This document shows, one piece after another, positions 48,989-61,112 of a DNA stretch of 64,000 bases. The position numbers were made by a program, and so were the translations under genes. A model generated the notes under the pieces. That model was not told where the DNA came from and made no database searches. It worked only from the letters and a program-made list of their open reading frames with translations. Source of the stretch: Chrysomallon squamiferum (Eukaryota; Mollusca; Gastropoda; Neomphalida; Peltospiridae); assembly GCA_012295275.1 (NCBI GenBank), contig CM022670.1:17226698-17290697 (forward strand). The letters run 5' to 3'. Positions within the stretch are counted from its first letter, which is position 1; each line of letters opens with the position of its first letter.

Positions 48989-49555
48989 TGAATAAATTTT
49001 GGAACATGACTGAATGCCTTGGGAATATTTCTGGTGCATGTTACATTACTGATAATAAAGAATCCGACACTGTGAAGCAATCAGCAGCTGGTTTCACTGG
49101 TGAAATAAATGATGCATTCACAATAGCATGGGTTAATGAGGTGTTCAACAAAAGGTCAGAGGTCATATTTTTTAGATAAAATGGAAAGAACAGAAAACAG
49201 ACAATATCCTGAATTTTCTTTTAAATGATTTTTTAAAATAATGTTATTTAATTTCAGTTTCATTGATATAAATAAATATGTCTTATATACATAAGATGCA
49301 TCATAATTGTTTGTTATCATGTATCTTAACAAAATAATTTGATAAGCAAAAAGAAAAACAGAAAACAAAAATTGTAATGAAATAAAGTTATTATTTCAAC
49401 AAATATTTAAAAATAAATTTCAAAAAGTTCATAATTAAAAAGTCGATATTTACGGAGACTGTGTAAAAAAAAATCAACAAAAAATTACTTCAGGTATAAA
49501 TTTAAACAATCATTTTCAAGTGTTAAAAAACAATAAATACAACTGATTCAAAACT
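45141..49555. other. Non-coding
   Basis: AT-rich with A- and T-runs (46060-46080, 46205-46232, 47748-47766, A-run 48959-48985), (TA)n at 47563-47597 and (CTAT)n at 48848-48868. The frame at 48988-49179 directly after the A-run has a fairly natural composition but no start or splice support. Nothing else seen. Confidence 0.5.
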
Positions 49556-49559
49556 TTCT

Positions 49560-49920
49560 TGTTCGACGTTGTTTTGAACACCTACGTCAATCAACACGAG
49601 CGATCTTCCAATTATGTAACACAAACAATAAATCTTAAATTGGAAAATAAGTGAAAACGTCATAAATTAATAAGAGTTGAAAAAAGCTTACCTGTAATGA
49701 AATTAGTTTGTTTGTACGTAATCCGGTATATAAAGTAAAACTGATTCTTCTATCAAGTCCACGTGCGAACTGTAGTTAGTGTACAACCTAACACTAGCTT
49801 CTGTTTTCTTCCGGACCGACATTCTTGCAGCTCCGCCCACTGACAGTGATTGACAGAAAAACTGTAACCAATGAACGAGCGCTGTCTACTCTTGTTCTAC
49901 ATGGTCTTGTTTGCTTTAGA
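49560..49920 (-). promoter_or_regulatory. CpG-rich promoter candidate, minus strand
   Basis: About eighteen CpGs in 360 bp, contrasting with CpG-poor flanks. It carries several promoter words close together: ETS-type CTTCCGG (49809-49814 region), a GC-box-like CTCCGCCC (49831-49838), CCAAT (CCAATGAA near 49870), CACGTG (49760-49766) and TACGTAA/TACGTCA CRE-like words. On the minus strand these lie upstream of, and within, an exon that ends in a strong donor. It could be bidirectional. Motif function is inferred from established consensus sequences. Confidence 0.5.
49693..49822 (-). CDS. Candidate first coding exon, unrecognised product
   Basis: ATG at 49822-49820 in good context (A at -3), then 43 codons open all the way to the donor TTACAG|GTAAGC (GT at 49692-49691), leaving one base (phase 1). 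The peptide starts MSVRKKTEASVRLYTNY and continues with SSHVDLIEESVYFIYRITYK. It has a basic N-terminus, no signal peptide and no motif I recognise. It sits directly inside the CpG-rich promoter-like segment. It may equally be a 5'UTR exon with an incidental open frame. No downstream exon in the matching phase was identified with confidence; the next convincing minus-strand gene is the protocadherin 35 kb away. Confidence 0.35.
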
Positions 49921-51917
49921 TATCGAAATATTACCAGTCATAGATAAATTGCTCATCTCTACAGTTGTGTATTGATCCAAGTAAAAGGATATCAGTGTTT
50001 GATGAAGTTAAAAAAAGACCATTCTCTGACGAAAGCTGATATTTAGTGTGTGAACGCTGATTACACAGTCTTATATTGAACAAATCGTTCGTACCGAACG
50101 TATTGATAAAATAGTTATACTAATTTTGACAATATTGTGATTAAATTAATTATAAGTCATCTATATATGATTTTTGAACTGATATCAGCGAGACTTTTAT
50201 GTGTTACAACACCGTCTTAGTTATTATGTTACCATTCTAACAAACAAGCAAATTTGGTGCACAAAAGTGCAAAATAACTTGCATGATAATCATTTCATGT
50301 CACAGTTACGTCTGTAATTCGTATTTTTAGTTCCCTGCCGTCATGAAGGTAAAGGATAGCATACCTGATTGATAAATGATCGATGTAGATGTATATTTTT
50401 AATCGCTGATACGTTTTAATACAAATCTTCAAGCAGTAGAAATTATAACTTACTTTAACCATGTTCAGACGCCATTTATGTTTTACAGTCGGGGTATTTG
50501 ACAGATACGAACAATGATATACTGAACAATATGTAACGTATTAAAATATGCATAATATTTTTTTTTTTATAAACACATACAACAGAGTACTGTTGGATGT
50601 AGTATTATGTATCTGTGTATCGATATATCTAACTATCTATCAGACTATCCATATATTAATACTTATAACATAATTTACGTTTTTTCTGTGAGTTATTTTT
50701 GGAAAGACAATCTGTACAATTACAGAACATAATGAAGTGTTTGTGCAGAAAAAATTTAGATTTTATTATCAAACCAAAATATAAATATTTTAAATATAAC
50801 ACTGATTACTTGTCAGTAATCCTTTGAAATGGGCTTCAGTAATTTCTGAACATATTTAGAAGACCCTGGCTGGAATGCTTAATTAATCCAAAAGATAATC
50901 AATGTGAAGATTTCTGCAGTTATTTTAAAACACATTCTGTTCTTAACTGCACATATCAGGTTTAGGTAACTATGCAAACACTTAATCTGGTTTTATAAAG
51001 AAGAATGTTATATGAGAAGAAATAATATTTGGAAAAATATTTCACTTTAATGGCAAACAATATATATAGATACAATTATACTGAACAACATTCAGATATT
51101 CGAAGCACAGTATATATTTTGTTAATTTCAGGTAAGTTTTTAAAAAAGATTTAATAAAACTATTCTTTATTTAAAAACATCTAACTATTAACGTAATCAA
51201 GGTATGTGTTCTAGCAAGCAAATGTATGTTAAGCACCTGTAAAACTGATCACCTACCTGTCCATTTCACAGATAACTATTTGAAGAAGTTGGTGAGTCCC
51301 CCAAACTGAGACTGTTGACAAAATCAGCAGAACAATGCAGTGTATGTGGTGTATCTCTGGTTGACACATTCAATATTGACGAGGAATACAACACACTGGG
51401 AAAATATAGGAAGTTGGTCTTGTGGGAGCATAACTGATATTTGTTAAACACTGGTTTGTCATTCTCGTAGGTTTCTCATTTCTCATTGTTGATACAGAAT
51501 ACCAGAATATAATTTTTAATTTTTTTTTTTTATAAATAATAATAAAAAAATAAAAAAACAGGGCTCCAGAAATGGTGTGGGAAGATATTTCAAAAGTATG
51601 AAAAATTATTATCATTTTTAAAGAATTGAGATAAACACTTTCTGAGATTATTTTTGTTATGCATTTTCAATTTTTTAATTTATTTATCTATTCTTAATAT
51701 TATTATTTTTTTTTTGACAAGTCAGGTGTCCCAAGACATTATCTGTGTTGACATGTTGATTTTCTTTAAATAAATATTTGTCATACACTGTTAGATTTTT
51801 ATAAAAAAAAAAAGTATTTTAATTATTTTTCAGTTTATGACTCAATGATTTTGAAAGTCAGTGAAAGCTCATTAGATTTATTGTTTTGACCTTTTACATG
51901 TGTATATGTGCTCTATC

Positions 51918-51954
<37 letters not shown>

Positions 51955-53435
51955 GTATGCATGTATGTATGTATGTATATGTATTTATGTATGCATGCAT
52001 GTTTGTATGTATATGTTTGTATTTATATATGTTTGTACCTGTAATACTGTTTTATATGTAGTCTGATTTTCTGTCATCAAATACTTGACATAACTTGCAT
52101 CTTGAACAGATTTAGGTGCATATCATTAATAAAAATGGATAATTCTTTTAATTATTTCACTTCAAAGTCTTTTTTTTTTATTTTTTATTTTTACTTTTTT
52201 CTTCTCATTCCTTTCAAAAAATCTAATCCACTTTTGACCAAAATGATATACATATTTTCTTTTTTTTGAAATCAGGAAGTCATCCACATGTTTTTAATTT
52301 CTACAACTTCATCAGAGCCTCTTTATCTCAGGTTAGCTGTACAGATGTAAGTGTTTTTATTTTTGTTTGTTGCAGAAGAGTGTTTAATCTGTGGAGTATG
52401 GCTCGGTGCACACACACTGAACAAATTAAACACCAGACTCCTACAGGAAGCCTCCTTAGTAAGACTGACAAGTGAAAAAGACATAAGTTAGTAAATCAAA
52501 GGTTGGCATGTAATCCAAGATTACGTGGAATGCTGTCAGACACACGCACTGTAGTAATTTGCTTATCAGTAATTTCGGGTTTAGTTCGTACGTTTTTATT
52601 TTTATGATTTGAAATGATCTGTTGTTTGTTAAACAATTCAGTACGGATTTTTAAAGACCATTAATTTAAAAAAATATATATATATATATAAATAATTTTT
52701 TTTTTTTTTTTGAATATTTATATATATTCAAGTTTGAAAGAAAAATATTCAATACCAAATTTTGATTAGTATCATATATGATCAGATTTGTTTGTAGGAA
52801 ACTATTACTGTCTCCTATAGTTGCTTCACTGTTTTTTTTGTTTTTCTTCAGATTCCTAGAATTCTGAAAATCAGTATTGTCTTTATTCTAATATAGAAAC
52901 TAAAAGAAGCAGACTTCTCTCTTGTTTTTATCAACAGCAAAAATTTTAAAAAGATGAATAAACTTGACACCAGTCTAGGATAAAGTGTTTATTTTGTGTT
53001 TTTATCCCTTGTGGTGAGTTTATTCATTTAGACAGAAGTTAATTAATGGAGGGTGAGCACACAGTCCCCTGACCCGCAGAATGCAAGTTTAAACACAACC
53101 CTTGTTTCTAATCTTCCATCCACAATCTCTCACACACCAAACGTGAGAGAAAGAATGACATTCAGACACCGTCCACATTATTTTCATTTTGTTCTTCTTC
53201 AAATATGTCCAAGTCTTCAAAACTGACCATTTGCACTGGACAATGTCCCCATGGGTGTTAGGACTTCGGCCATATGTTCCTGGTGAGCTGATTGCTACAG
53301 ACTCTGGCCAGAGCAGGTGGAATAGAGAGGAGGGAGGAAATTAGTAAAATGTTTGTGTCACAAATGATTTCATCCAATTATAAAGATGAATGGTGGTCTC
53401 CAAATATAGAATATTTTGTTAACAAATCTTAATTG
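49921..53435. other. Non-coding with microsatellites
   Basis: AT-rich; (GT)n then TATG/CATG words at about 51918-52040; T/A-runs near 51520-51535 and 52690-52712. A combined acceptor-donor site lies at 51130-51133 on the plus strand (separate entry). 53030-53340 is less AT-rich unique sequence without a coding frame. Confidence 0.5.
51114..51137 (+). other. Possible recursive splice site
   Basis: TTTTGTTAATTTCAG is followed immediately by GTAAGT, so a good acceptor abuts a perfect donor with no exon between. This is the signature of a ratcheting (zero-length exon) site in very long introns. No plus-strand gene is established here, so it may be chance. Confidence 0.2.
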
Positions 53436-53439
53436 AATT

Positions 53440-53610
53440 GCCATTAAAATGCTGTCACATACAGTAAGATTATTTTAATGTTCTTGACATTGATTTTAAT
53501 TTGTTCAAAATTCGTTTTAATGAACAGACATTTGTTTTAATGTATGGACATTGATTTTAGTGTACTTGACATTGATTTTAATTTACTCAACGTTGGTTTT
53601 AACATATTGA
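53440..53610. repeat. ~26-30 bp tandem repeat, about six units
   Basis: Variants of 'cttgacattgattttaattt' + 'gttc' recur from about 53480 to 53605 with substitutions such as 'aacgttggttttaac'. Non-coding. Confidence 0.65.
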
Positions 53611-56600
53611 ATTTGTTACTAATACAAAAAAAAAAAAAAAAATTAAAATCCTGATATTTGAAAATTATTTTGATATTGAAGGCTTTCTATGTTTTCTTAA
53701 AGTTTAATTTTAAAATACATTTAAATGAATCCTAATTTCAAGTACTGAAACTGAGAAGTACCAACTGAAATATTAACAAAGATTTATAAAACAATAAACA
53801 TATCTTACACAGTAAGAAATATTAATATACTGCCGTCAACAGTTTAATATAGATAAATATTACACTCTAAAAAAATATGTAATTTGTGTTTTTACATTTA
53901 AATCAATTAATGAACACTTTTTATATGCAATATTCACCATGTTGTCAGTAAATTGATTTTTTTGTGTAGAGAAAGGAAAATATTGCATGAACTTTTTCAG
54001 AATAAAAATCAGATGCCCAACCTTTGACAAATCCTCCATAGGGAACCAGTAGGGATGGGAAAAAGTACATTAAGGAGGTTTGATCATATAATCTATTATA
54101 TCTTATTCGAACTATAACCAGTAATTTTGTCTTATATATGTGTGAAATTAAGCTAAAAAGTATGTTACAAATTTTTTAAAAAGTGTATGTGAAATTAAGT
54201 AAAAAATGTGTTTGTATTTTAATTTTTTTTTAAAGTTCATATCAAATTAATTTAAGTAAAAAAGTATGTATGAAATTAAGTAAAAATTATGTGCAAAATT
54301 GATTTGTAACAAGCATGTATGAAATTATTCTAAATTATGTGAAAAATTGATTTGTAATAAGCATGTATGAAATTATTTTAGGTAAAAAACGGTATTGATT
54401 TTTGAATTTAGGTAAAAAATATCAATGAAATTAAAAAGGTCATCTATTTTACATTTCTGACAGATACTAAATCACAGAAATATATTTTATGACATTTCAC
54501 TGATAGCATGACACAGTGTCAAATGACAGACTTTATTTAAACTTTCAGTAAAAGCTGTCTCTGATGTGATTAAATTATCAAACTGCAGTGACAAAATCTG
54601 TAACCTCTTCAGTAATTAACTCCATATAAACCATTTTGTCCATCTCACCTTGAGACAAAGACTGAGTCAGTTTCGTTGTGTTGAGGTCGTGAAATCCTGG
54701 AAATGAATAAAAAGCTTTCATTTGCTTTTGACTTGAGGCAGTCCTTCATAAAGTAGATGGGATAAAAAGACAAAATTTCAGCCAGTTGAGTTTTTTGTTT
54801 GTTTTATAATCCCTTTTTGTCAATTAACCTCCAAATACCAAAGTAATGCATGGTTGAAAATGTCTTCCCGGATAGCCATTAATCATGTCCCAACACAATA
54901 AGTACTATCATTAGATACCCAGTCAGTGTTAAAAGAAGCTCAATGTTGCTTCATCAATTTGCTCCACTACGAGTCTGTCATCTCAGCATGCTTTCTGAGA
55001 CAAAAGTAAAGTGCTTTGTTGAATAAAAAAAAAACCCACAGACATGGATTAAGTGGGGTGGTCAGTAATATGTTAGGAGACTGGACAGAGTACAGTGACT
55101 TTGTAGTAAACTGGACAGTACTTAGTTTGTGAATAGGGCGAAGGTCACCAGATCATATATGTTTAACGTCATTCTGAGCTTTTTTCTTTAGTTTCCAAGT
55201 TTTTGTTTTCATATTATTTCATTTTTGATTTTGATTTCTTTTTATTTCAGCACTGTGAGATTTAAAAAAAAGTTTTCACCATAATTCAGATTTATGTTTT
55301 TTATGATCATAAACTGGTCATCAGCCTTCGTCAAAGGATAGATTGATCTTATTTTTTGTAGTAATAGTCTCATTTCATCTGTTTTTATCTGATATTAGCA
55401 TCTGAATGTTTTAACATTATTTTCAAGCATCTAGGAAAAAGTTCTTTCTATTTTTCTTTTTGATGATCACAAATTGGTTAGATGTATTTCTCAAAGGTCA
55501 GAATGATTTCATCATTATTTCGTAATTATATATTCTCTTTTCATCTGTTTTCGTCTGCTGTTGGGCTCTGAATGTTTTAAAGTAATTTTCAAGGCATGTA
55601 GGTATGATTGCTTTCGTGAATGCTATATATGGACGTTAATGTAATAGCAGTCAACCTAATTGGTGAACTAACTTATCGAAATGTCTGAGCTCCCGCTCGC
55701 AGTGACAGCCTCAGAGTTTTAACCCTGATTAGTGAGATTTCATACACAGATATCACTCTGAAGACCTGTGACATGTTTGCTGAACTAATCTGATCTGGAA
55801 AGATTAACACTGAGAAGGCTTACTGCAGTTACTTAACCCTCAACCTACCACAGTTCCAAACAGCCACCTTCATTGCACAGACTCTGTACAGTAAAATAAA
55901 TTCAACATGAAGCAGTCTTATGGAGTGTACTTCTGTAAACTGAGAAACAGAAGCTCTTTTTTTTTTTTACCTTGAAATAAGTCTACTTTTCACATTTCAA
56001 CAACAGTCAAAACAAATCTGCTCTACTACCTATGGGAAGGAGTATGTAAAATGTCTCTTACAGCTAATTTTTGAGATGGTCCACTATGGCTGATGACAGT
56101 TGTTGATTTATATCACATAATCAATATGCATAAAGCACAGTAATTTCACACCTGGTAACTGTTACTATTAGAATGTCTTCATTAAGCACTAACAGTATTT
56201 TTATATTTTGTTACAGAGACTTTAATAAAGATAATGTAGAGAGGAAAATTACTTGTCACACACACTCACACATAAATATACAATACCGAGCAAAGATTAA
56301 AATAACATTGCTTTCAAACAATCCTTTCAGCTGATTATGATTTCCCTGTTCTGATTACTCGTAGACAAATTACCGTAAATAAAGAGAAAACTCAGACTAG
56401 TTGTATTCCCCAGCTGACCTACGTATCACTGCATTATTCATTTTACCATGATATCCAGCTCTTTGATGTTTAATGGTTTGGACACTGGCGTTCTGTTTTA
56501 ACACAAAACTGACAGTTAACCGTTTCATGAAAAGAGGAACAGCAACAGTGCGAAAACATTTAAAAATGACAGTGCTGGTATGAAGGACATCTTTTCTACA

Positions 56601-57565
56601 AAACAGGAATTAACTAATTCCAGGAAATATAATGACAAATAACACATATATAATTTTTGTATAAAAAAAGAGGTAACATTGAATATATAAAGTAATATTA
56701 GAATTTTACAGGATCTTTCAAAGAATTTGAAATGTGATTAAAAAGACAAATATCTGGAGGGAAAGAGGAAGATTCAGTAGAAATACATAAGTGAGGTGAT
56801 ATTAATGTTTTGTAATTTCTACCAAAATATTCAGTGGTATACTGTAGGGGTAAAAGGTTTTTGTAGTTGACAGTATCAAAACAAATAATAATAAAAATAA
56901 TAATAACAATAATACAGTAGTTGTTAAATGTTTTTATAGATAAAAAACCCCAAAACATCTGACAAAGAGATAAGAATCATCGTCAGAGATATGCAATAGT
57001 TGTACAATATTTCTGTAAAGAAAGAGTCCCAAGACAATACTACTGCTACTACTATTGATACTACAACTACTACTGCTACTGCTGTTAATAAAAATAAAAA
57101 AAAATAATAATAATAATCAATGGTATACAATTTTATTACATTTAAAAAAATATATATCTTCAATGGTTTAGAGTAGAAAAAACATTTTTGTAGATGGCAG
57201 TAAGTCAGTTTATTTAGTGGGGTGGGGACACAACCCCACCCACTGCCTGTTTCAAGTGTACAGACAAATGTTTTAAAAGAGGAAAGATGTAGCTGGGACT
57301 ATCCAGATTATTTGATCACTTGTGTGTGGGGTTGCCAAATCATACGGTGAGTGGATTACAAGATTGTTAAAACAAGGATTCATACACCCAACGTTTACTG
57401 TGTAAATTAAACAAACACTCACAACTGGTTGACTGAATTCTAATAGAGTTTACAGTTTAATAAATACATGTAGTTTAAGCTTCTGTAAGAAATTCAGAAA
57501 TAATAATTATTATCTGTTTTGTAATCTTTTTTTGTGTAAGTGTAATTACAGGAAATATAAGCTAG
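53611..57565. other. Non-coding with two repeats
   Basis: Includes a ~25-60 bp repeat at about 54130-54430 ('tgtatgaaattaagtaaaaa' variants) and a ~165-bp direct duplication at 55295-55605 (separate entry). A-run at 53624-53642; (TAC/TGC)n near 57035-57085. 55640-55900 is less AT-rich unique sequence with no coding frame. Confidence 0.5.
55295..55605. repeat. Direct duplication, two ~165-bp copies
   Basis: Shared ordered words: 'ttttatgatcataaactggt' against 'tttgatgatcacaaattggt', 'gtctcatttcatctgttttt' against 'ctcttttcatctgttttcgt', and 'ctgaatgttttaacattatt' against 'ctgaatgttttaaagtaatt'. Moderately diverged, non-coding. Confidence 0.75.
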
Positions 57566-57566
57566 A

Positions 57567-57568
<2 letters not shown>

Positions 57569-57652
<84 letters not shown>
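57569..57652. repeat. (CT)n(CA)n microsatellite
   Basis: About 60 bp of pure (CT)n followed directly by about 24 bp of (CA)n. Confidence 0.97.
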
Positions 57653-57659
57653 ACCAAAT

Positions 57660-59860
57660 TATTTTGCAAAACATTTTAGTATTTATTTGTAATATTGAAT
57701 AAAATAAAGAACTATTTAAAACCAAATTATTATTTTTGGGTATATTTATTACACTGCTACAAGTGTCACGTATTTCTGGGAAATATTATTTATCAAACAA
57801 CATTGAAAAATCTGTGCTAATCAATACCTGAAGCAAACCAAGAAAACAAAACAAAAAAACAAAAAAAGAAAAGAAAAAGATTCTAAGTCAACAGGTACAT
57901 TAAACTGATTACTTTGACCTGTGATGTTTCCAAAACAAACAGCTGATTAAATCTTAGAGTGGAGAACACACAAAACTATCTTCCTCAATCTTCAAACATC
58001 TCTCTTTGTACATTCACTGTTTACAAAATACACCTAATACATAAACAAGGTAGTGACAGTACACTGAAAAGAAAGGCAGCCATTTTAATGAATATATTTC
58101 CAGTTTGTTTTCCAAAAGGAATGCGGCCATTCATAATGGAATGCTACTAAAATGTGACTTTTAAAAGTAATGAAAGTCTTTTGAAGGATTATTTCTGTCA
58201 TATTTTTTAAAATAATAAAAGATATTTTTATAATTTCTTTTTTTTTGTTGTTGTTGTTTTTTTAAATTTCTAATGCTTGGAAAACCTCTAACAGAAAGAT
58301 GTTCCTAAATGGAAATGCTCATTCACAATGAAATGCTACTGAAATGTGGTATTTAATAATAATATGTGTTTTCAAAAGATTATTTTTATTTTTGTTTAAT
58401 ATTTCTAATATTTGGAAAATGTTAACAAAAATAACAAACATGATTAAATCCATCAGTAATAACATTGGTTTGGTGTTTAGAAGCATTGCCAAATAACTGG
58501 TTTATAAAAGACTGTGGTATGTGTTATCTTGTTACAGACAGATCAACACTGCTGACGATCCATGACTGGCAGAAGTACATTTCTTTATCATCTTACGAAA
58601 CCAGTGCATTTGCTAACCATTATCATCAAACATTGATTCATTTTCTAAATAACTTTACACTGGAAAGTTTTATTATCTGTTTAAATTTATCACTAGAAAA
58701 ACGTCATGTTTCCACAAACACAGAAGAAATGTTTTACAAAGTGTGATATATTTTTCTGCTCAGAGGAGCAGATTATTAATATCAGATAACAAACTGTCTG
58801 TGAAATCCTCTCAGCGATCCATGTTGACTTTTGATGCCCTAAGTTGATCAGCCATTGTGTTTCGTACACAATACAATTTCAAATCCCATTTTTGATTTTT
58901 CGTTTTTATCTCACAAAGAATACCAGCCAGCTTGCACGAGTCACTGGTCACAATGGAAGCCATTAGCAACATGAATATGTAAATAAAGTAGTGTTTTCTG
59001 AACAAACATCGTCAGTGGCGAGGATGTGAGACAACCTCTACAACAGCAGATCGCAATGGAGGTGTTGTGAAAACAATGTTCTGTCCCTGACAATCAGATG
59101 AAGAATTTTGAGACATGATGATAATTACTTTTAAAATGTATCGATTTAAGTTAGTCTTTTTTTTAATTATTATTTACTAAGATTTAGTATTCAATTAATA
59201 TCTCTGTCACTGAGTGCACAATCTATATTTGCCTTTTATTAAAATAATAAAAAATTTAAAAGTATATGTTCTAAAATCTACATTTAAGATAAAAAGTAAC
59301 TGTTTTTGTTATTAATATTATTATTTTTGTTATTATAAATATTTTTAATGTATGACTATTGTAATTAAAAGGTTTTTTTTTGTTGTTAATGTATGCCTAC
59401 TGTAATTAAGAATTCTACTCTTTTATTAATGCCTTCCTATTGTAATTAAAGTATTAAAATGCTATTATAAATATGTGCCCATTGTTTTATATGGTTAGTA
59501 TGAAAATGCAAAAACATGCACTGTCCTGTTATAAAAATAAAGATTATTTACATCTTTAAACACTAATAACAGAATACTTTACCAACTTCACAAAGTAAAA
59601 TATTTTAATAACATCACAAACTCTGATATTTTAATAACATCACAAACTCTGATATTTTAATAACAGCACAAACTGTTGAAGTGTTTGACATATAAAAACA
59701 AAAGGTTTTGGAGGTGGGGAGTCTTCAAAAGAAATTCCAGTCATTGGCTTGTAAATTAAAGAATTTGAAATTTGCCAGCAACTAGAGATGTCATTCTGTT
59801 ATGATATTAAAAATTCTTGTCAGTTCTGCATGGCGAAATTTCCTCTTTCATCCGAAGAGA
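57660..59860. other. Non-coding with weak open frames
   Basis: A ~190-bp direct duplication spans about 58115-58420 ('attcataatggaatgctact' and 'attcacaatgaaatgctact'). A 93-codon plus frame (58465-58746; first ATG is internal, at GMCYLVTDRS) has a fairly natural composition. A minus frame (59005-58811) encodes a hydrophobic stretch followed by a Cys-containing tail but has no ATG before it. Small repeats: 'tgtaattaa' units 59350-59470 and a 25-bp repeat 59590-59670 ('taacatcacaaactctgata'). Confidence 0.45.
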
Positions 59861-59866
59861 CAAAAA

Positions 59867-59966
59867 TCACCACAGGAAGCCAAACTGAAGCACATTCTTC
59901 AAAGCAGCATCAAGTGAATCTGACAAATTTTCAAAACTGTTAATAAATTCGTGTGTGGTGCAGACA
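59867..59966 (-). other. Candidate terminal exon, unrecognised
   Basis: A minus-strand acceptor with a good tract (GTTCTGTAATTGTTTTCAG|T, AG at 59968-59967) leads into a frame (entered in phase 2) of 32 codons to TGA at 59869-59867. The peptide contains NSFENLSDSLDAALKN and ends VLQFGFLW, acidic then hydrophobic, which loosely recalls the acidic-hydrophobic C-terminus of the protocadherin in this window. The loose similarity is not evidence of homology. Confidence 0.25.
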
Positions 59967-60014
59967 CTGAAAACAATTACAGAACGAAAATACGGCATCG
60001 AGGACGGTGTTTAC

Positions 60015-60105
60015 CTACACCAACTTCTGTTGATTCTGAAGATACAGAGTCACTGTACGATTTGACACCCTCGCCATTTTGACATTTCTGATCAAGGGTC
60101 ACGAC
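60015..60105 (-). other. Candidate internal exon, Ser/Glu-rich, unrecognised
   Basis: 91 nt between acceptor TTGTTTTCAAAAG|G and donor GTAG|GTAAAC (GT at 60014-60013) on the minus strand. Phase 0 gives 30 codons: VVTLDQKCQNGEGVK then SYSDSVSSESTEVGV, leaving phase 1. Composition (Ser/Glu/Val) is typical of a cytoplasmic tail and unlike nearby random frames. The phase does not match the frame of the downstream candidate at 59966-59867, so they are not simply consecutive coding exons. A tail exon of another minus-strand gene starting beyond 64 kb would fit. Confidence 0.3.
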
Positions 60106-60439
60106 CTTTTGAAAACAAGATTTCAGTTGGAAAGTAAGGCACCTTATTAAAAAAGATTATGAAATATCCTGGAAAAACTGTGCCTGAAATGAACTCAATT
60201 TTAAAAAATAATAAACCTGAGAAGGGAGGTAAACACTGAACATGCTGTTTGTGTGAAATCTAAGAGAGGACAGAAGAAGATTTAGTTATTTCTAGTTTAC
60301 TGCAAGGCTGCTGGACTACAACAGAATATTTTTATTCAAATTAAAGTAAGACCACCATATTGTGAGGAATTATTCATATGAACAAAGCAATTTTTTCATG
60401 TTAAAAGAAATACAGACATTTATTTTCATGTTCAAAACA

Positions 60440-60681
60440 AGTAAAACAAAATAATGTAGTAGTAGTAGTAATAATAATAATAATAAAATTATAGACCAAT
60501 TTACTGTTATTATTTATTTATCTTTAAAAAGTAGTTTAAATCAGTTTAATATTATGACATATATACTTGAATAATAAAAAGAAAAGAACAAATCTTGGTT
60601 TTTTTTTTTTACAAACAGCTTTATTTCAGTAAATGTATATGTTAGTAAACATTATACCACTTATTATCTATCAGATCATAC

Positions 60682-60730
<49 letters not shown>

Positions 60731-60740
60731 TAAGTATTTT
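60440..60740. repeat. (AGT/AAT)n microsatellites
   Basis: (GTA)(ATA)n at about 60455-60485 and a longer (TAA)n at about 60683-60730, separated by AT-rich sequence. Confidence 0.9.
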
Positions 60741-60954
60741 TTATAGTGGATTTTAAATTATTATTGAATTAATTTTCACTTATTTTATGATGGCTTTCAT
60801 ATTATTAATGTTGCTTTTTTTTTTATGTCAACACAAAACTGAAATAAATTTAACATTACACCTTAAAGTGTAGAAAATAAAGAAAACACCACTAAACACT
60901 TTGTAAAGTTTTTTTACATACAGAACCTGTCAGTCTGATTTATGTAACTTTTTT

Positions 60955-61052
60955 CTCATGCTTATCTCTCTTTTTCTCTCTTTGTGTCTCTCTCAGTCTG
61001 TCTCTGTTTCTCTCTCTTTGTGTCTCTCTCAGTCTGTCTGTGTTTCTCTCTC

Positions 61053-61095
<43 letters not shown>

Positions 61096-61112
61096 CTCTC
61101 TCTCTGTCTGTC
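60955..61112. repeat. (CT)n / TCTCTGTC microsatellite
   Basis: CT-rich with a ~50-bp duplicated phrase ('tctttgtgtctctctcagtc', near 60980 and 61017) and pure (CT)n at about 61055-61090. The Arg/Glu-rich minus frame is an artefact. Confidence 0.95.

Noticed and set aside
48988-49179. 63-codon frame directly after a long A-run, suggestive of a retroposed copy
   Set aside because: No ATG in a sensible context, no target-site duplication seen, and no homology recognised.
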